A DNA stretch of 64,000 bases from Hypomesus transpacificus. Taxonomy: Eukaryota > Chordata > Actinopteri > Osmeriformes > Osmeridae. Where the stretch lies: assembly GCF_021917145.1 (NCBI RefSeq), contig NC_061062.1, forward strand, positions 1,988,616 through 2,052,615, in the 5' to 3' direction. The position numbers were made by a program, and so were the translations under genes. Numbering within the stretch: the first letter of the stretch is position 1; every line of letters begins with the position of its first letter. Positions 1 to 27,000 of the stretch are shown here, one piece after another. The notes below the pieces were generated by a model. It saw only the letters and a list, made by a program, of their open reading frames with translations, did no database searches and was not told where the DNA came from.

Positions 1-193
1 GTGACCCCTCATTCATGCTGGGACACACCCCGACCCCTCCCACCCCCCCAGCCCACCCGAAACTCAGCCAACAGAATGCATGGATCTATGAGTCATGAAT
101 GCATCCACATGTGTGACCAGTCTGAATGCGAGCAAGGAGCTCATCAACACTGAGGCCAGCAGGTCCTAACAGGTACGTTTAAACAATACATCA

Positions 194-199
194 TTTACT
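194..199 (-). terminator. Possible variant poly(A) signal of ktn1
   Basis: No AATAAA occurs on the minus strand between the ktn1 stop codon and the left edge of the window. An AGTAAA hexamer, a known weaker variant, occurs here about 510 nt past the stop. The real site could also lie outside the window. The intervening sequence is C/T- and purine-rich 3' UTR. Its long Pro-rich open frame is a by-product of composition. Confidence 0.25.
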
Positions 200-708
200 C
201 TTTAACTTAAAAAAGGTTGGAAAACCCCAAAGTTCATTTAGTGATTAAGGAAATTCATTTTCCCTCTTGACAAAGAAAAACTACAGATGAAAACTACCGC
301 TGTATTCAAAGATTTTCCGTCGACAAAAGCAGGAGGAGTGTACTAAACGGCAGGGAGGGAGGGAGGCCGGCAGGAGCCGTGGAGCTGCTCCGTCTGTGCT
401 TCAGGGGGGAGAGGAGCTCCAGGGGGGGCCCTGTGGAGGCAGCGAGGTCTGTTCTGGAGTCCAGAGTGTTGGGGCCTCTGCCTGCCTGACCCTGGCTGGA
501 GGCCAGGGGTGGAGGCCAGAAGTGGAGGCTGGGGGTAGAGGTGGAGGTAGAGGTTGAGGCCAGAGCAGATGAGATGGGTGGGGGCGGAGTGGGCGTTGGG
601 ATAGAGGGCCAAAAGGAGGCTTCCCACTGTACAGCTGAAGCAGAAGGAGGGGGGGGGGGGTGCTGATGTGGAGGGTCCAGGGGGGCTCTATGGGGGAAAC
701 CACCCCTT

Positions 709-15538
<14,830 letters not shown>

Positions 15539-15573
15539 CCTACACGGGAGAGGAGCAAACGAGAGGGGGAGTC

Positions 15574-15781
15574 CATTTACATTTTAGTCATTTAGCAGAC
15601 GCTCTTATCCAGAGCGACTTACAGCAAGTACAGGGAGATTCCCCCCGAGGCAAGTAGGGTGAAGTGCCTTGCCCAAGGACACAACGTCATTTGGCTTGGC
15701 TCGGAATCGATCCGGCAACCTTCTGATTACTAGTCCAACTCCCTCACCGCTCAGCTCCATCACCGCTCAGCCATCAGACTC
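15574..15781 (-). mobile_element. tRNA-derived SINE, copy 1 (minus orientation)
   Basis: On the minus strand the copy begins with a tRNA-like head (box A-like GGCTGAGCGG, box B-like GGATCGATTCC). It ends with GCGACTTACAG-region sequence and a hairpin around CTCTGGATAAGAGCG followed by TCTGCTAAATGACT. This tail matches the conserved GGAUA-loop hairpin of the eel LINE UnaL2 and V-SINE-type elements. A short duplication of the CTCAGC segment lies near the tRNA-like end. It is in ktn1 intron 1, just upstream of the first coding exon. Confidence 0.85.
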
Positions 15782-15819
15782 CCATTAGTCCGTCAGTGTC
15801 CAATCACAGCAGGGAAATC

Positions 15820-16010
15820 GAATCAAGTTCGATTTCTATGGCCCTTTTTACAACCAATGTCACAGAGGGCTTCACAAACAACCGTGAAACTGCCCCTCAA
15901 CACACCTAACCCCTCAGGAAGGCCAAGAGAAACTCCCAGGACAACTGGGAGAAGACAGGGGGGAGAACCGTGGTGAGGACCCGTTCAGTGAGGGATCCCC
16001 TCCTCAACAG
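15820..16010. repeat. Interspersed repeat fragment
   Basis: The sequence resembles a common fish dispersed repeat (CCCTTTTTACAACCAATGTC ... GAGAAACTCCCAGGACAACT), possibly the 3' end of a non-LTR element. I recognise it by general familiarity only, and no boundaries or target duplication are clear. Confidence 0.4.
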
Positions 16011-16799
16011 CAGGATGCCATTTTTTGTTTCACTCCGTTATCTAGCACGTTAACGTCAAGACCACTTCTGCTGGAGTCCCTCAAGGGCACAATCCTACAT
16101 GTGGCGTGGTGGTACAGCGAAGGGAATTACGCCAAGCCATTCCCAAGATTAAGAACTCTGCCTCAGGCTTAATGAGTCAGACATGAACACCTGTGTTACC
16201 AGAGAGAACTCCACTTTCCCCCTCGCTATGAGACGGCATCTCTACACGCTAGAGGAGCAAGAGCAACACGTGTGTCTCTCTCTCTCTCCGTGCCTGTGGA
16301 TGAGCGAGGCAGATTCAGGACCACTCTATATCCTGCCCTTCCCTCTGCCGTGTCATCGCTCTTCCCTGTGATATGATCCCATTAGCCTCCAGCACCCTGG
16401 CCACACAGTAACACCAGACATACAGAGCCCTGGGCTAGCCTAGCTCACCCTGTCTGGCTAATGATCGAGTACAAGATTCAGTAAACCAGTACTACAAGAC
16501 ATTCCCCCTCACCCTCCTGCTTTGACAAGCTCCTGAGCGGTCGCTCCCCTTTCTCAGGGCTCCTTGACATTCTAAACTCAAACTGGAGGGGCTTTGCGAG
16601 GGGCAAAAATACACCCAGGTGTTAATGTCACCCCGTGCTGCAGCTGCACATTCACGCAGGCCTGGTGAGAGGCTTGATAAGATCAGGACAGCTTTCTCCT
16701 TCCATCACAGGCCTCCTCCTGCCCAGTCAGACCCGTCGCCGGGAGCCTACACCCACCTTCCCCACCAGCGCCTGCGTTAGCAGCGGCTGTAGAGGCTCA

Positions 16800-16969
16800 C
16801 ATTTACATTTAGTCATTTAGCAGACGCTCTTATCCAGAGCGACTTACAGTAGGCAAGTAGGGTGAAGTGCCTGGCCCAAGGACACAACGTCATTTGGCGC
16901 GCCCGGGAATCGAACTGGCAACCTTCGGATTACTAGCCCGATTCCCTAACCACTCAGCCATCTGACTCC
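16800..16969 (-). mobile_element. tRNA-derived SINE, copy 2 (minus orientation)
   Basis: Same family as the copy at 15.6 kb: tRNA-like head with GGTTAGGGAATCGGG and a GTTCGATTCC box B, and the CTCTGGATAAGAGCG tail hairpin. An internal stretch of about 25 nt (the GTACAGGGACATTCCCCC part of other copies) is missing. Confidence 0.87.
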
Positions 16970-17868
16970 ACACATGCTCACCAGCGCACGTCAGTCACTG
17001 TAAGGAATATTCATCCTTACGTCTCTGACACCACACTGTGGGTTCCTCACAGTCCCTGGAACAGGGCTGGGTTAGTATGACTGGAGTACAGACAGGGCAC
17101 AAAATAAGTAGCATCCACCAGCTAAATGCCGGTAAAACACACAGGAGGCTAGTACGTTCTCTACACTCACCAGCCCAAACAGCTATATGGTAATCGACTG
17201 AGTTGCTGGTCAGATTTGAACATTGACTAGCCATGCGAGCCCCCAAAGGCCAGGACTGTGTCCTAAATCATCATCTCTTTACCTCCTTTCAACAAATGTT
17301 TAACGGTCATTCGGTCAGTGCAGTGCTGGGTCATTGTGAGTGCACCGTGGTGCTCCACAACACTGGTGTTGACCGTGCTGATAATAGCCTCCTGCTCTGC
17401 AGTCCCAGTGATGTCAGCAGGAGCAGAGGAGGCTTGGGCTCCTATACCGGGCCCCTAAGGTAATTTGGATTAAGCAGATTACCCATGATAATACATTTAA
17501 GAATAACTTTCTGCTGCAGTGCCTCTCTCTCGCCCAACAGGCTTGGTCTCACCGTTTGAACACGGGCTCATAAACACCTCATTACTTCAGGTCTGACACA
17601 CACGGCATACACAGCATACGTGCATACTCACTCCCTGACACACACACACACACACACTTCAGGGAGGAACAAGAAGGAAGGTATCGAATACATGTCAAAG
17701 CATTAGCTCACTAGCTAATTGTACAAAATGACTTAGAAGCTTTGGAAATTCCACAACGACAAAGCAGCTCCTCTCAGCGACAAGAGAATGTCTTCGCTGA
17801 GCCAGCAAACATTCTCTGACCAGGCTCTTGACAAGCAGAACATGGATTTCATTGTATGTGGTCTAGAG

Positions 17869-17899
<31 letters not shown>

Positions 17900-20537
17900 G
17901 AACGTTCAGTGTGACAGGCCTTGCAAGACCAGTGGTGTGGGTAGGCTTGGAGAAAGATTCCTAAGGGCACCGTACGTTATAAGGCGTGCAATTGTCGCAA
18001 GCAGCGAATAGCGAGGAGATGATATAGCTTTCCATAGAATAAACAGTGATAACACTTGTCTCAGTTGAGTATAATTTGCCTATCTGCTGCCTCACTTTAG
18101 GTCTACGTCCACATTGGTAGGGTCAGCAAAGGGTTAAAAAGAAGAATAGAGAGAAGGAAGAGAACATTTTAAGGTGTGTGAAAGATAAACTATGCAGTGA
18201 ACTTGCCGAATAACACGAAGAGCGAGGTTGCGACATGACCGTTTGGTGAGGCCTCTACAGGGGGCAGATTCACACTGAGAATACAAGGTTGCAGACACAA
18301 AGCAATCACACAGGTCTACATAAATGGGTGCAAAAGCAAACAAGGATTAGCAATAGGCGCTAGCCCTAGTGCTCTCAGCGACAACACAGAGAGGAGAGTC
18401 TTCCAGGGCTATTTACTCAACATCAGTAACACCAGGGTGACGCCCTACTTTGGACAATCAGAGTTGAGAACGCGAGACCCAGGGCAAGAATAGAGGTCCG
18501 TGTTGGACAGGATGGGTGGGGTGGTTCGTGTCATGCCCGCAATATTGCTTTCTGCCTCAGAGGGAAGGCTGTAAGCGTTACTCAGTGCAGCCAGAGAGTC
18601 CAGTCCCAGAATTGAAACGAGACAGAGACAATGCTCTCTCGGACCAGTGGCTCCCCGGAATCTGAACCACTTGGCTGGCCAGAACTCATGCTTTGGCTGG
18701 GCGCACAAGTATGGGAACCTGGTATTAAAAAACACCTATTCCAGATTCATCTGTGTTGGGGGCAACGGGTCGACTGTTTACACAAAGCCAAAGCGCAGCA
18801 CGTACCATCAACATGGAGATATGAAACTGACGTTTTTTCCAAAGTGACCTTGTGGATGAGTTAGACATTCAGGAACAAGCCTGTCACAATTCATAACTAG
18901 CCAACGAGGAGAGAGATAGGGAACGTGCCACACCGGTAGGAAAACGGCTATTCGAACCGCCTCAATATCCAGGTTGAGCCATGAAGTTCACTGCAGTGTG
19001 GGAGTTTATGATATCTCACACTGCTCCTAAGTGTAGCAGTTGGCTTGTATAACAGTAGCTCAGCCCAGTGTGGTTAATCCACCTCCTCGCACCATACCTG
19101 CAACAGGCCTCAAGCAATAGCGTAGCTGGCTACTAGCTGTCCTCCAAGAAGTTTAATAAAAGAAACTATGTACGCAATAACGTCTGCACTAAATAACCAC
19201 CTTACTACCTAGCTGTTGTGTACTCTGATGTAGTATGGAAGGAGGGTCCATTCTGAGGTAAAGACGGCAGAAATTATAACCGTAGGCGTGAGCTGATTCC
19301 AAAGGAGCCCGGAAGAGTCTTGCTCTTGCCAGCGATGAGAAATACGGTTTTCTGTCATGTATCACCGTTCAAACGGCGTTCTGCTGCCAAGGCAAAGGGA
19401 GTAGACGCGAAAAACGTATCAATTGCTTTGAGGAAATTATTTGTGAGGATGACCCTTGTCACCGGTTTGACTATGATCAACAATAGAACACCATCTTTGA
19501 ATCGCCTTGTTAAAAAGTTACAGATGTCAACTGCAAGGGGGCAAAGTTTTTAAGATACTTTACAAACTAGTTAACGACAAGGACCACTCCATCATGCGTG
19601 CAATCTGTGGATAAATTGCATACTATGTTAAAGTCATGCTCAAAAAATGTTGTCTTTCCGAATCACGTTATTTGGTATGTTGCCAACCAAAGCAACACCC
19701 ACTTAAAAACAAAACAATTGACAATTTTCTGTGCTATGCTCACACCATGCATACCATGCTTGGCTTGCTACTAATACTATTACTCATGGCTAGCTAGCCG
19801 CCGATGTCAAGTCTTTATTTAAACGGGTGCACATGTCGATAGCTTACTAGCAAACCCGTGTCGGGTTATCAAATTTATATTCCGTAGAATAACACTACCA
19901 CAGTACCGGTAATGTTACCAAAAAGTCAAACTTCACGAACTTTTGCTACATAGCCTGCCAATGCCATTTACGACTAAATGCAAGATAACTAGACAGACAA
20001 TTTGGGTTAATACAATCGTTTAACGTCGAGCTAGCTTCACACAGCTAGAGCTAGCAGGCTAACCTGTACAGTAAGTACCCAAAGAGCTTCTTCTGACCAC
20101 TGACGGTACCAAGTCCATCATGGCATGCACGGGGATAGCTAGCAACAGCTAACTGTCAGTGGGCTAGTAGTATCACTGACAAGAACATACATAATGACAG
20201 ACACAAGCCCCCATTTTGCAGCGATGTGAAGGCATGCGTTGTGTCGCTAATGGTGCTAATAGTCAAGACAGTAAACGTCTAATGAAAGAGGAACTTTCCA
20301 ATAAAAAGCACAATGGAATGGCAATTCAACGAAATAACTCGCTCAAAGCAATGACCCAGCCTTCTTTTCCCCTCCCTTTAAATCTGTGTCTTACGTCCCG
20401 ATTTTTCGGCATGGCCTTGAGGGCTAGTGCCAGGCCTAGCTAGCCAGCTAGATGCATGGCTTAGCAAAGACTCAAATTGTTAGCAAACATTAGTTTAGCT
20501 ACATGTAAACTGTCAAGACTGTCGCTAGTCCACGTAC

Positions 20538-20720
20538 CTGACGTCTTGTATTGTCGCGGTTAGCTATGTAGCTACCAAGGGAATTAAAAAATGAGACGTT
20601 TCCTCCGCTGTAGATAGCAGCGGCTCAAGTTCCCAAAGCAGCTCCTCCAACCTCCTGCTATGTCCGTCTGTCTTGTGTTTCGCTTACGCGGGGGCGGGCC
20701 GGGAGCCGGCCGTTCTCGTA
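20538..20720 (-). promoter_or_regulatory. ktn1: Likely ktn1 non-coding exon 1 and GC-rich promoter
   Basis: On the minus strand an AG|GTACGTGG donor ends at 20538, preceded by about 150 nt of moderately GC-rich sequence. A GC-box-like run (GGGGGCGGGCCGGG on the plus strand) sits near 20690-20704. This is the only CpG-rich spot between the first ktn1 coding exon and msh4. It is therefore inferred to be the ktn1 5' untranslated exon and core promoter. The transcription start was not determined. Confidence 0.5.
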
Positions 20721-21003
20721 CAAAGCTAGGAAGGGGACTGAACGGAGGGAGGGGGCTCACGCTGGATGTGGGCGAGGAAGAGTGGGTGTTCCGGGTCCAC
20801 ACGGCCACACCCATCAAATTATTATTATTGTAGAACATCATTTTCGTTAAAAAAAAAAACAAAAAACATCGAAAACAAACATTGACGAAGAGAAACGTAT
20901 AGCTGTAACAAAATACAATACAACAGAGTTTAAAATTGTATTTTACTGGCAAACACCTTAAAAGGGCAACATAACCTCAAGTAAATAGAAAAAAATCCTA
21001 CAG

Positions 21004-21009
21004 TTTATT
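21004..21009 (-). terminator. msh4: Poly(A) signal AATAAA for msh4
   Basis: A canonical AATAAA on the minus strand, 60 nt past the msh4 stop codon. This gives a very short 3' UTR that would end only about 300 nt before the inferred ktn1 promoter on the same strand. Confidence 0.7.
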
Positions 21010-21068
21010 CTCATGTCCCTCCATGGCCCCCTTCCCAGCCCTCTGGCATCCACTCTCTTGCCAATGAC

Positions 21069-24000
21069 TCATTCCTCCTCCGTCTCCATGGACACAGCCT
21101 CTCCCATGACCTGCAGCTCTGTTTCGTAGCGTCTCTTCAGGCCTCTCAGATAGATGCGCAGGCTGTCAGGGTCCAGTCTGGAGTTCCTGGCTGTCTGCAG
21201 GAGGCGGGTGGCCAGGTGGTATACTGCTCTTTGGCAAAGAGTTTCCGGATTGGTGTGCTGCTTGGTCTGGAACCGGGGAGGGCGGATGCACAGCGGGGTG
21301 TTGGGGGAGGAAATGTGAAGGAAGAACACAAGCTGACATTTTGTTTATTTTTGTTTGAAAGAAAAGCAGGATTAGAAGGGAAGGCCGTACCGATAGCTGC
21401 TTGCTGACTTTGGAAGCGATCGTCTTCGCTTCTTGAATGACAGAATCAGGCAGAGCCGTCATCTCTGCAGCCCTCAGACCTAACATGAACACTGAGGTAA
21501 ATATTCTACCTTTGAGAGTCAGTCAGTCAGTGTTAATCGTCATTCCCCTAGTTACCCTACCATAGTTCCTCTCCTCGGAGCAGCCTTGACTCAGTAGATA
21601 GGTGTAGACCAGGCTCTCTGTTCCGGCCTCAGCAGAGCGTGTGTGCTGGACCTCCATGTGTTGGTTTTCAACGTTAGGATACAACGTCTCCAACTGGCAG
21701 AGCTCCAGACAGTGTGTGGCAAACAGAGTGAAGGCCTGAGGCAAACAGGAGAACAAAGAACACACACCTAACGCTGTGATGTTGGGTACTCTTCGATCCC
21801 GACGGACTGCTCACAAACGGTTTTGTTGGTGAATCAACAGCGCCGTTGGATTTGGTCGCGCGACCGACGCGTTTACGGACACATTTTGTTCAGTCGGAGA
21901 GCAGACATTCGTGTACAGAACAGCCAAGAGAAAGGCAAACAGACCAGTCACAACATGACTTCCTGATTGGATTTCAGCTCCACTGCACGAGGCATTTTAG
22001 ACTTATCAGTACAGAACTCAGTTCCAGGCTGAGCAGAAAGGCCTGAAAGTAAAATCGAATCGACTGAGTCATTTGTTAGTGTCATATTAGAAGTGTTTCC
22101 TTCAGGAAGGAGCATGGAGCAGGGTGAGGTCAGCACACAGTACCTTGAGGCGGAGGAGGAACTCACAGACAGCGTGACAGAGGCCCACGCCCTCCTCAGC
22201 ACTGGTGCCACGTCCCAGCTCGTCGATGATGATGAGGGATCTGTCACTCACGTTGTGGATTATATATGAGACCTTAGGAGCACAAAGGCACAAGATGAAG
22301 CATTTTATTTGACATGGTTGTGGAGTATAAAAACAAAAATACTTATCAAAAATACAATATAAAAAAAGTTTTTACTCTGGCCAGTGTTTATTTTTTATTT
22401 TTACCTCTTTCATTTCCACCATAAAGGTGGAGGAGCTGGTTTCAAAATCGTCATCCACCCCGATTCTGGTGAAGATCTGATCAGCGATCCGTAAAGACGC
22501 ATACTCAGCAGGGACATAGGACCCTGGGGGAGGTTCCACAGCCATTAAACAGCCGAGGACAGCCCCACTTCCAGTGGGTACAGGATGATCCCATCTGAGG
22601 GCTTTCATCATGTTGGGCTGGATGTAGGCACACCCGGCCAATGTTCGCCCTACCTGGGATTAAACCTGCCACCTCTGACTCCTTAAGCACGACCACAACC
22701 AGCTATGCCAACGAAAAGCTAGCAAGTTACTAGTACTGGTGGCCTGTATACATACCTGAGGAAATAGTTTAATCTACATAGGCTAGTTTGACATCTCCAC
22801 CCACCTATCTGAGCCATGATCTGGCAGAGTGCCACCTGTTTGAGGTAGGTGGACTTGCCGCTCATGTTGGGCCCTGTGATGATGACAAAGTTGCTGCCCT
22901 CGGAGATGTAGCTGTTGTTGGAAACGGGCTGCTGGCCCGCGATGCGCTCCAGGATGGGGTGACGACCCTGCTTGATAGCCAGGGTGTCTGTGAATTCGGG
23001 ACGCACTGTAAGCAGAGGGTGAGTCACAGAGGCACAAACCAGGCAGATGAAACACACTTAAAAACACACTGCTGAATGTTAAGTGTTGTTCTCTGTAGGT
23101 TTGAATAAAAAATGCTATGGAATTTTTCCACAGCTATTTATTATGATGATGTATAACCTTAATGGTGTACATTAACCTATATAGTGTCCAGTGCCAAAAT
23201 GGTTCTTGGGCCCAATTGGGCACAGAGATGTCTGGTTGAATACAGTGATGGTTACGTAACCGGGGTAATGTGAGAGGGGGTGCTGACTGCACTGGGGAGG
23301 GCAGACGACCAGCACGTGTCCATGGAGAGATCCTTTCAGACAGCTGAGGAGCGCTGTTCACCACCCCCATGTGCCTGAAGGGGTGGGGCGGGAGGGGGGC
23401 GGGAGGGGGGCGGGAGGGGGAGGAGGAGGGGCCTGGACAACGGAGTCCATCATTGAAAGAAAAAAAACTTTGCTTATAGAAGACAACGGCTTCTTTGTCA
23501 GTCCGACAGCACGGGGTGTTGCTGCTGACACACTGGAGCCCCTGTCGCTGCTTGATGCCATGTGAGGTTCAAGAGAGAGGCTGGGCAGCTTCAGACCAAG
23601 CAGGACAGAAGTCCCAGTGCTGTGGAGTTTGGGGGGGGGGGGCTTTCAGGAGGTATACGATGAAAGCGAGAACTTGATACTGTGTGAATGGTATGATTGT
23701 GGGGACTGGACTCACCGTAGTCTGAGATGGTGCAGGCGTTGGCTAGAGACAGCAGCATGTCTAGCATGGACACAGCATCAGAGAGCTTGTAGAGGCAGTG
23801 GATGTGCTCATGGACAGTACCCAGCAGCTGGCAAACCACCCTGGAGGCAGACAGGTGAGGACGATCAGAGAGACCACCACTTTGGAGCAGCCACACAAAC
23901 AAATAGCCCCATCTACTGGGAGAGAATGGGAGTCCATACGACGTCACTTCTGTTTGTGTACTAGAACAGCCATTCCCAACCTTTTCTACTTTGCGGTCGC

Positions 24001-27000
24001 CCAACATCACCATTCCCAATTCCCATCCAAAAATTCAAGTTGAGAAAATCTGAGCCAAGAAAATTTGAGGCAAAACAAATTCAGCCCAATTTTTTGGGGG
24101 GAATGTGTTTTTAATTCCCCTCTTTAAAATGTTCACATGAATTTATGTTAAGTTTTGTTTGTTATGTAAAAAAGAAAAAGGTAGAAAGCAACATTAGACA
24201 GACACATTGGTGTAGTCTGTCAGTCGTCACTCACACATAGGACATGTGGAAGATCTCTCTGAGGGCCTCATCACAGCGGTCATTCATCTTCATCAGGTCT
24301 GCCGTGGTGAAGCTGTAGTTGTTCTTCTGCTTTGTGACCTGAGATAACCGTCACGGCAACGTCACGGCAACGTCACGGCAACGTCACGGCAACATCACAG
24401 TGTGTCAAGATAAGGCACTTTGGGTAAATACAGATCCAACTGTCCTGTTGTAGTAACCGTCACCTTGATGAATTCTGCTGGGAGCTTTCCATCAGGCAAG
24501 GCCACTCCCTCCATCTTCATCTGCATGAAGAACCCTCTGGAGGAGCTGAAACTGGTGCGCGTTGGCAAGCCGTGCTTCTCCCCCACCTGGTCCACCAGCC
24601 CTGGGCATCGGAAGGATACTCAGACATCCACTGTGGTTCCAATCTCTTTAAACACTTTACGATTTCTCTACCCTGGAAACAGACTAACGTCCATCCTTTT
24701 TGTGCCGTCACCTGCGATGTCATCCACAATCTCGGTGTACGCTCGCCGTGCGATGTCCAGGAACTCGTTGATGTCGGGGCGAACGGCGTAACACTTCTGA
24801 GTCCGCATGGTCAGGCTGCCCTTCGTGTAGCTCGTGTCGTCGTTGATGACCGTTTTGACCTGCTCCAGTATCATGTCAAATCTGAGGTCCAGATATAGCA
24901 AATGAAGGCATGGGACTCTGTAGTACGGTGTACCTGTACACCCATACAGTATACACTATACACTGTATACTATTCATACAGTAGGATATCCAGGGGATAT
25001 TCATACAGAAGGATATCCAGGGGATATTCATACAGAAGGATATCCAGGGGATATTCATACAGAAGGATATCCAGGGGATATTCATACAGAAGGATATCCA
25101 GGGGATATTCATACAGAAGGATATCCAATCCCTTTTCTTTAACGCTGTTTGTAAGACACAGACGTCTGACCTGTTGTCTTCCAATGAGCTGCTGTATGCC
25201 TTGAGCAGAGCCGTGTCACAGTTCTTCAACACCATCTGTTCAGGTGATACAGAGAGGTTGTATGGTTGACGTTAAACCAAAGCTCCCCTTAAAAAACAAG
25301 AAGTGTTTCGAGATTTAGTTTGGAAATGGGAACCCATCTGGTACTCACTCTGAGAGGAGGGATCAGCTCCAGTGTATGCTTCAGCTGAATCACATGTGTA
25401 ATCTTGGACTCTGCCACTTGAACCTTCGCATCGAGAGCAAATGTGTTGATTATTTCAATGTTCTGACTCAGACTTCACATAATCAGAAAACGATAACAGA
25501 TGGAACGGAACTGTTTTTAAATCAGAGTGAATTTAGAGTATGCGCGCAGTAATCTAAAGTAAATATTTACCGTTTCCTGCTTGGGGATCTGGACTAGAGC
25601 AGAGAGCAGTTGGTCTATATCCAGAAAATGACCAATGGCTTGGGAAGGACACACAGTACAGTTAACTTAACGTGCCAAACAGCCACTAGCCTTGTGAGGT
25701 CAAGTCAGCATGTCAGACAGCAGCAATGCGTCAAGAGCCCCCCTGTAAGGCTTGGAGCTGACCGTTCTTCAGGCCGAAGAAGAGGTCCTCGTTCTGCAGC
25801 AGCTCCTGGACGGTGTCCAGACGGATGTTTAAGGTGTCCACATCCACAAGAGGCTCCAGGATGTTGGAGCGCAGCCGTCGACCTCCACCGGGAGTTTTAG
25901 TGTAGTTCAGCACGCCTAACAGGGTGTGCTCACTCCTACACACACACACATACGCACACACACACGCAGGCATGCACACACACACATGCATGCACACACA
26001 CACACACATGGGTTAGGGTTGCACCTAAAACACCTCTGTATGGGTCAGAATAAATAACATACTATAAAACAATTGAACTCAGTGTTCCTCAGAGTCTAGC
26101 CTTTGTACCTGTGGTCCCTGTTATTGACTACAAGCTCCAGGTTTGAGGCAGATACAGAGTCGATCATGGCAGTTTGCTCACTGCCAGTGAAGATCACTTT
26201 GAGGGACTTTGGAGCATATATGGAGTTCTGAATGAACTCAAAGTATTTCAGCAGAGCGGCTGCAGCAGCCAGACAGTAGTACCTAGACACAAATAATAAC
26301 ATAATAATAATAACAACTATAAAATAAGTTAACCGTATTAAAACTGTGTGTTTATTCAGAGGCGAGGGTTGCATTATACATGGGTGGGTCATGTCCTATC
26401 CATTGTTTTAAATCAGAAAATCTAACCCCCCCCACACACTTTTTATTTTGAAAATTATATATATATATTTAACAGCCTCATCCTATCATGAAAAAAAAAC
26501 GGTCCCACCCACATTAGAAAACCAACCTCCGCCCTTGTATCTACTGTGTGTTTTGCAGGCTCTGAGAGTACCTACTTAGCTTGCACCTCCATAAGCACCG
26601 TGCTGAACTCAGGGGCACACAGCTGCTGAATGTACTCCAACCCTTTCCTCTCATTGAAATACTTCCTCTGGATCGCCGTGAAAGCTACCGCCTGAAACGC
26701 AAACGAGGGGGGGCGCAGTTTGACGTGTGGAACGTTAGAACGTGTGGAACGTTAGAACGTGTGGAACGTTAGAACGTGTGGAACGTTAGAACGAACGCTG
26801 CGTGTGAACCCATCGGTACCTGGAAGTTCTCCGTGATAAGGCTGTAAAGCTTGGTTCCTTTTCCCTTCTCGCTAGCTGTATCTGGCATGAGGAGTTCCAG
26901 GGGAACCAAGATATGGAGCTTGGTGATGACCTGGGAAGGGGTCAGAGTGGTTTGGTTGGCCAGGTGCCTAGCTGTGCCATGAGCAACAAGACAGTTCTGA

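Larger units (their letters stand above)
15539..20537 (-). other. Inferred ktn1 intron 1, non-coding
   Basis: About 5 kb lies between the inferred 5' untranslated exon and the first coding exon. It contains two minus-oriented SINE copies, an interspersed repeat of the 'mRNA tail' type near 15.82-16.01 kb, and short CA and TA tracts (17640-17658, 17870-17898). No reading frame here resembles a known protein. Confidence 0.6.

Noticed and set aside
24541..24544. Alternative starts or frames for msh4 on the plus strand near 24.4-24.9 kb
   Set aside because: These plus-strand ORFs are antisense shadows of msh4 exons 11 and 12.
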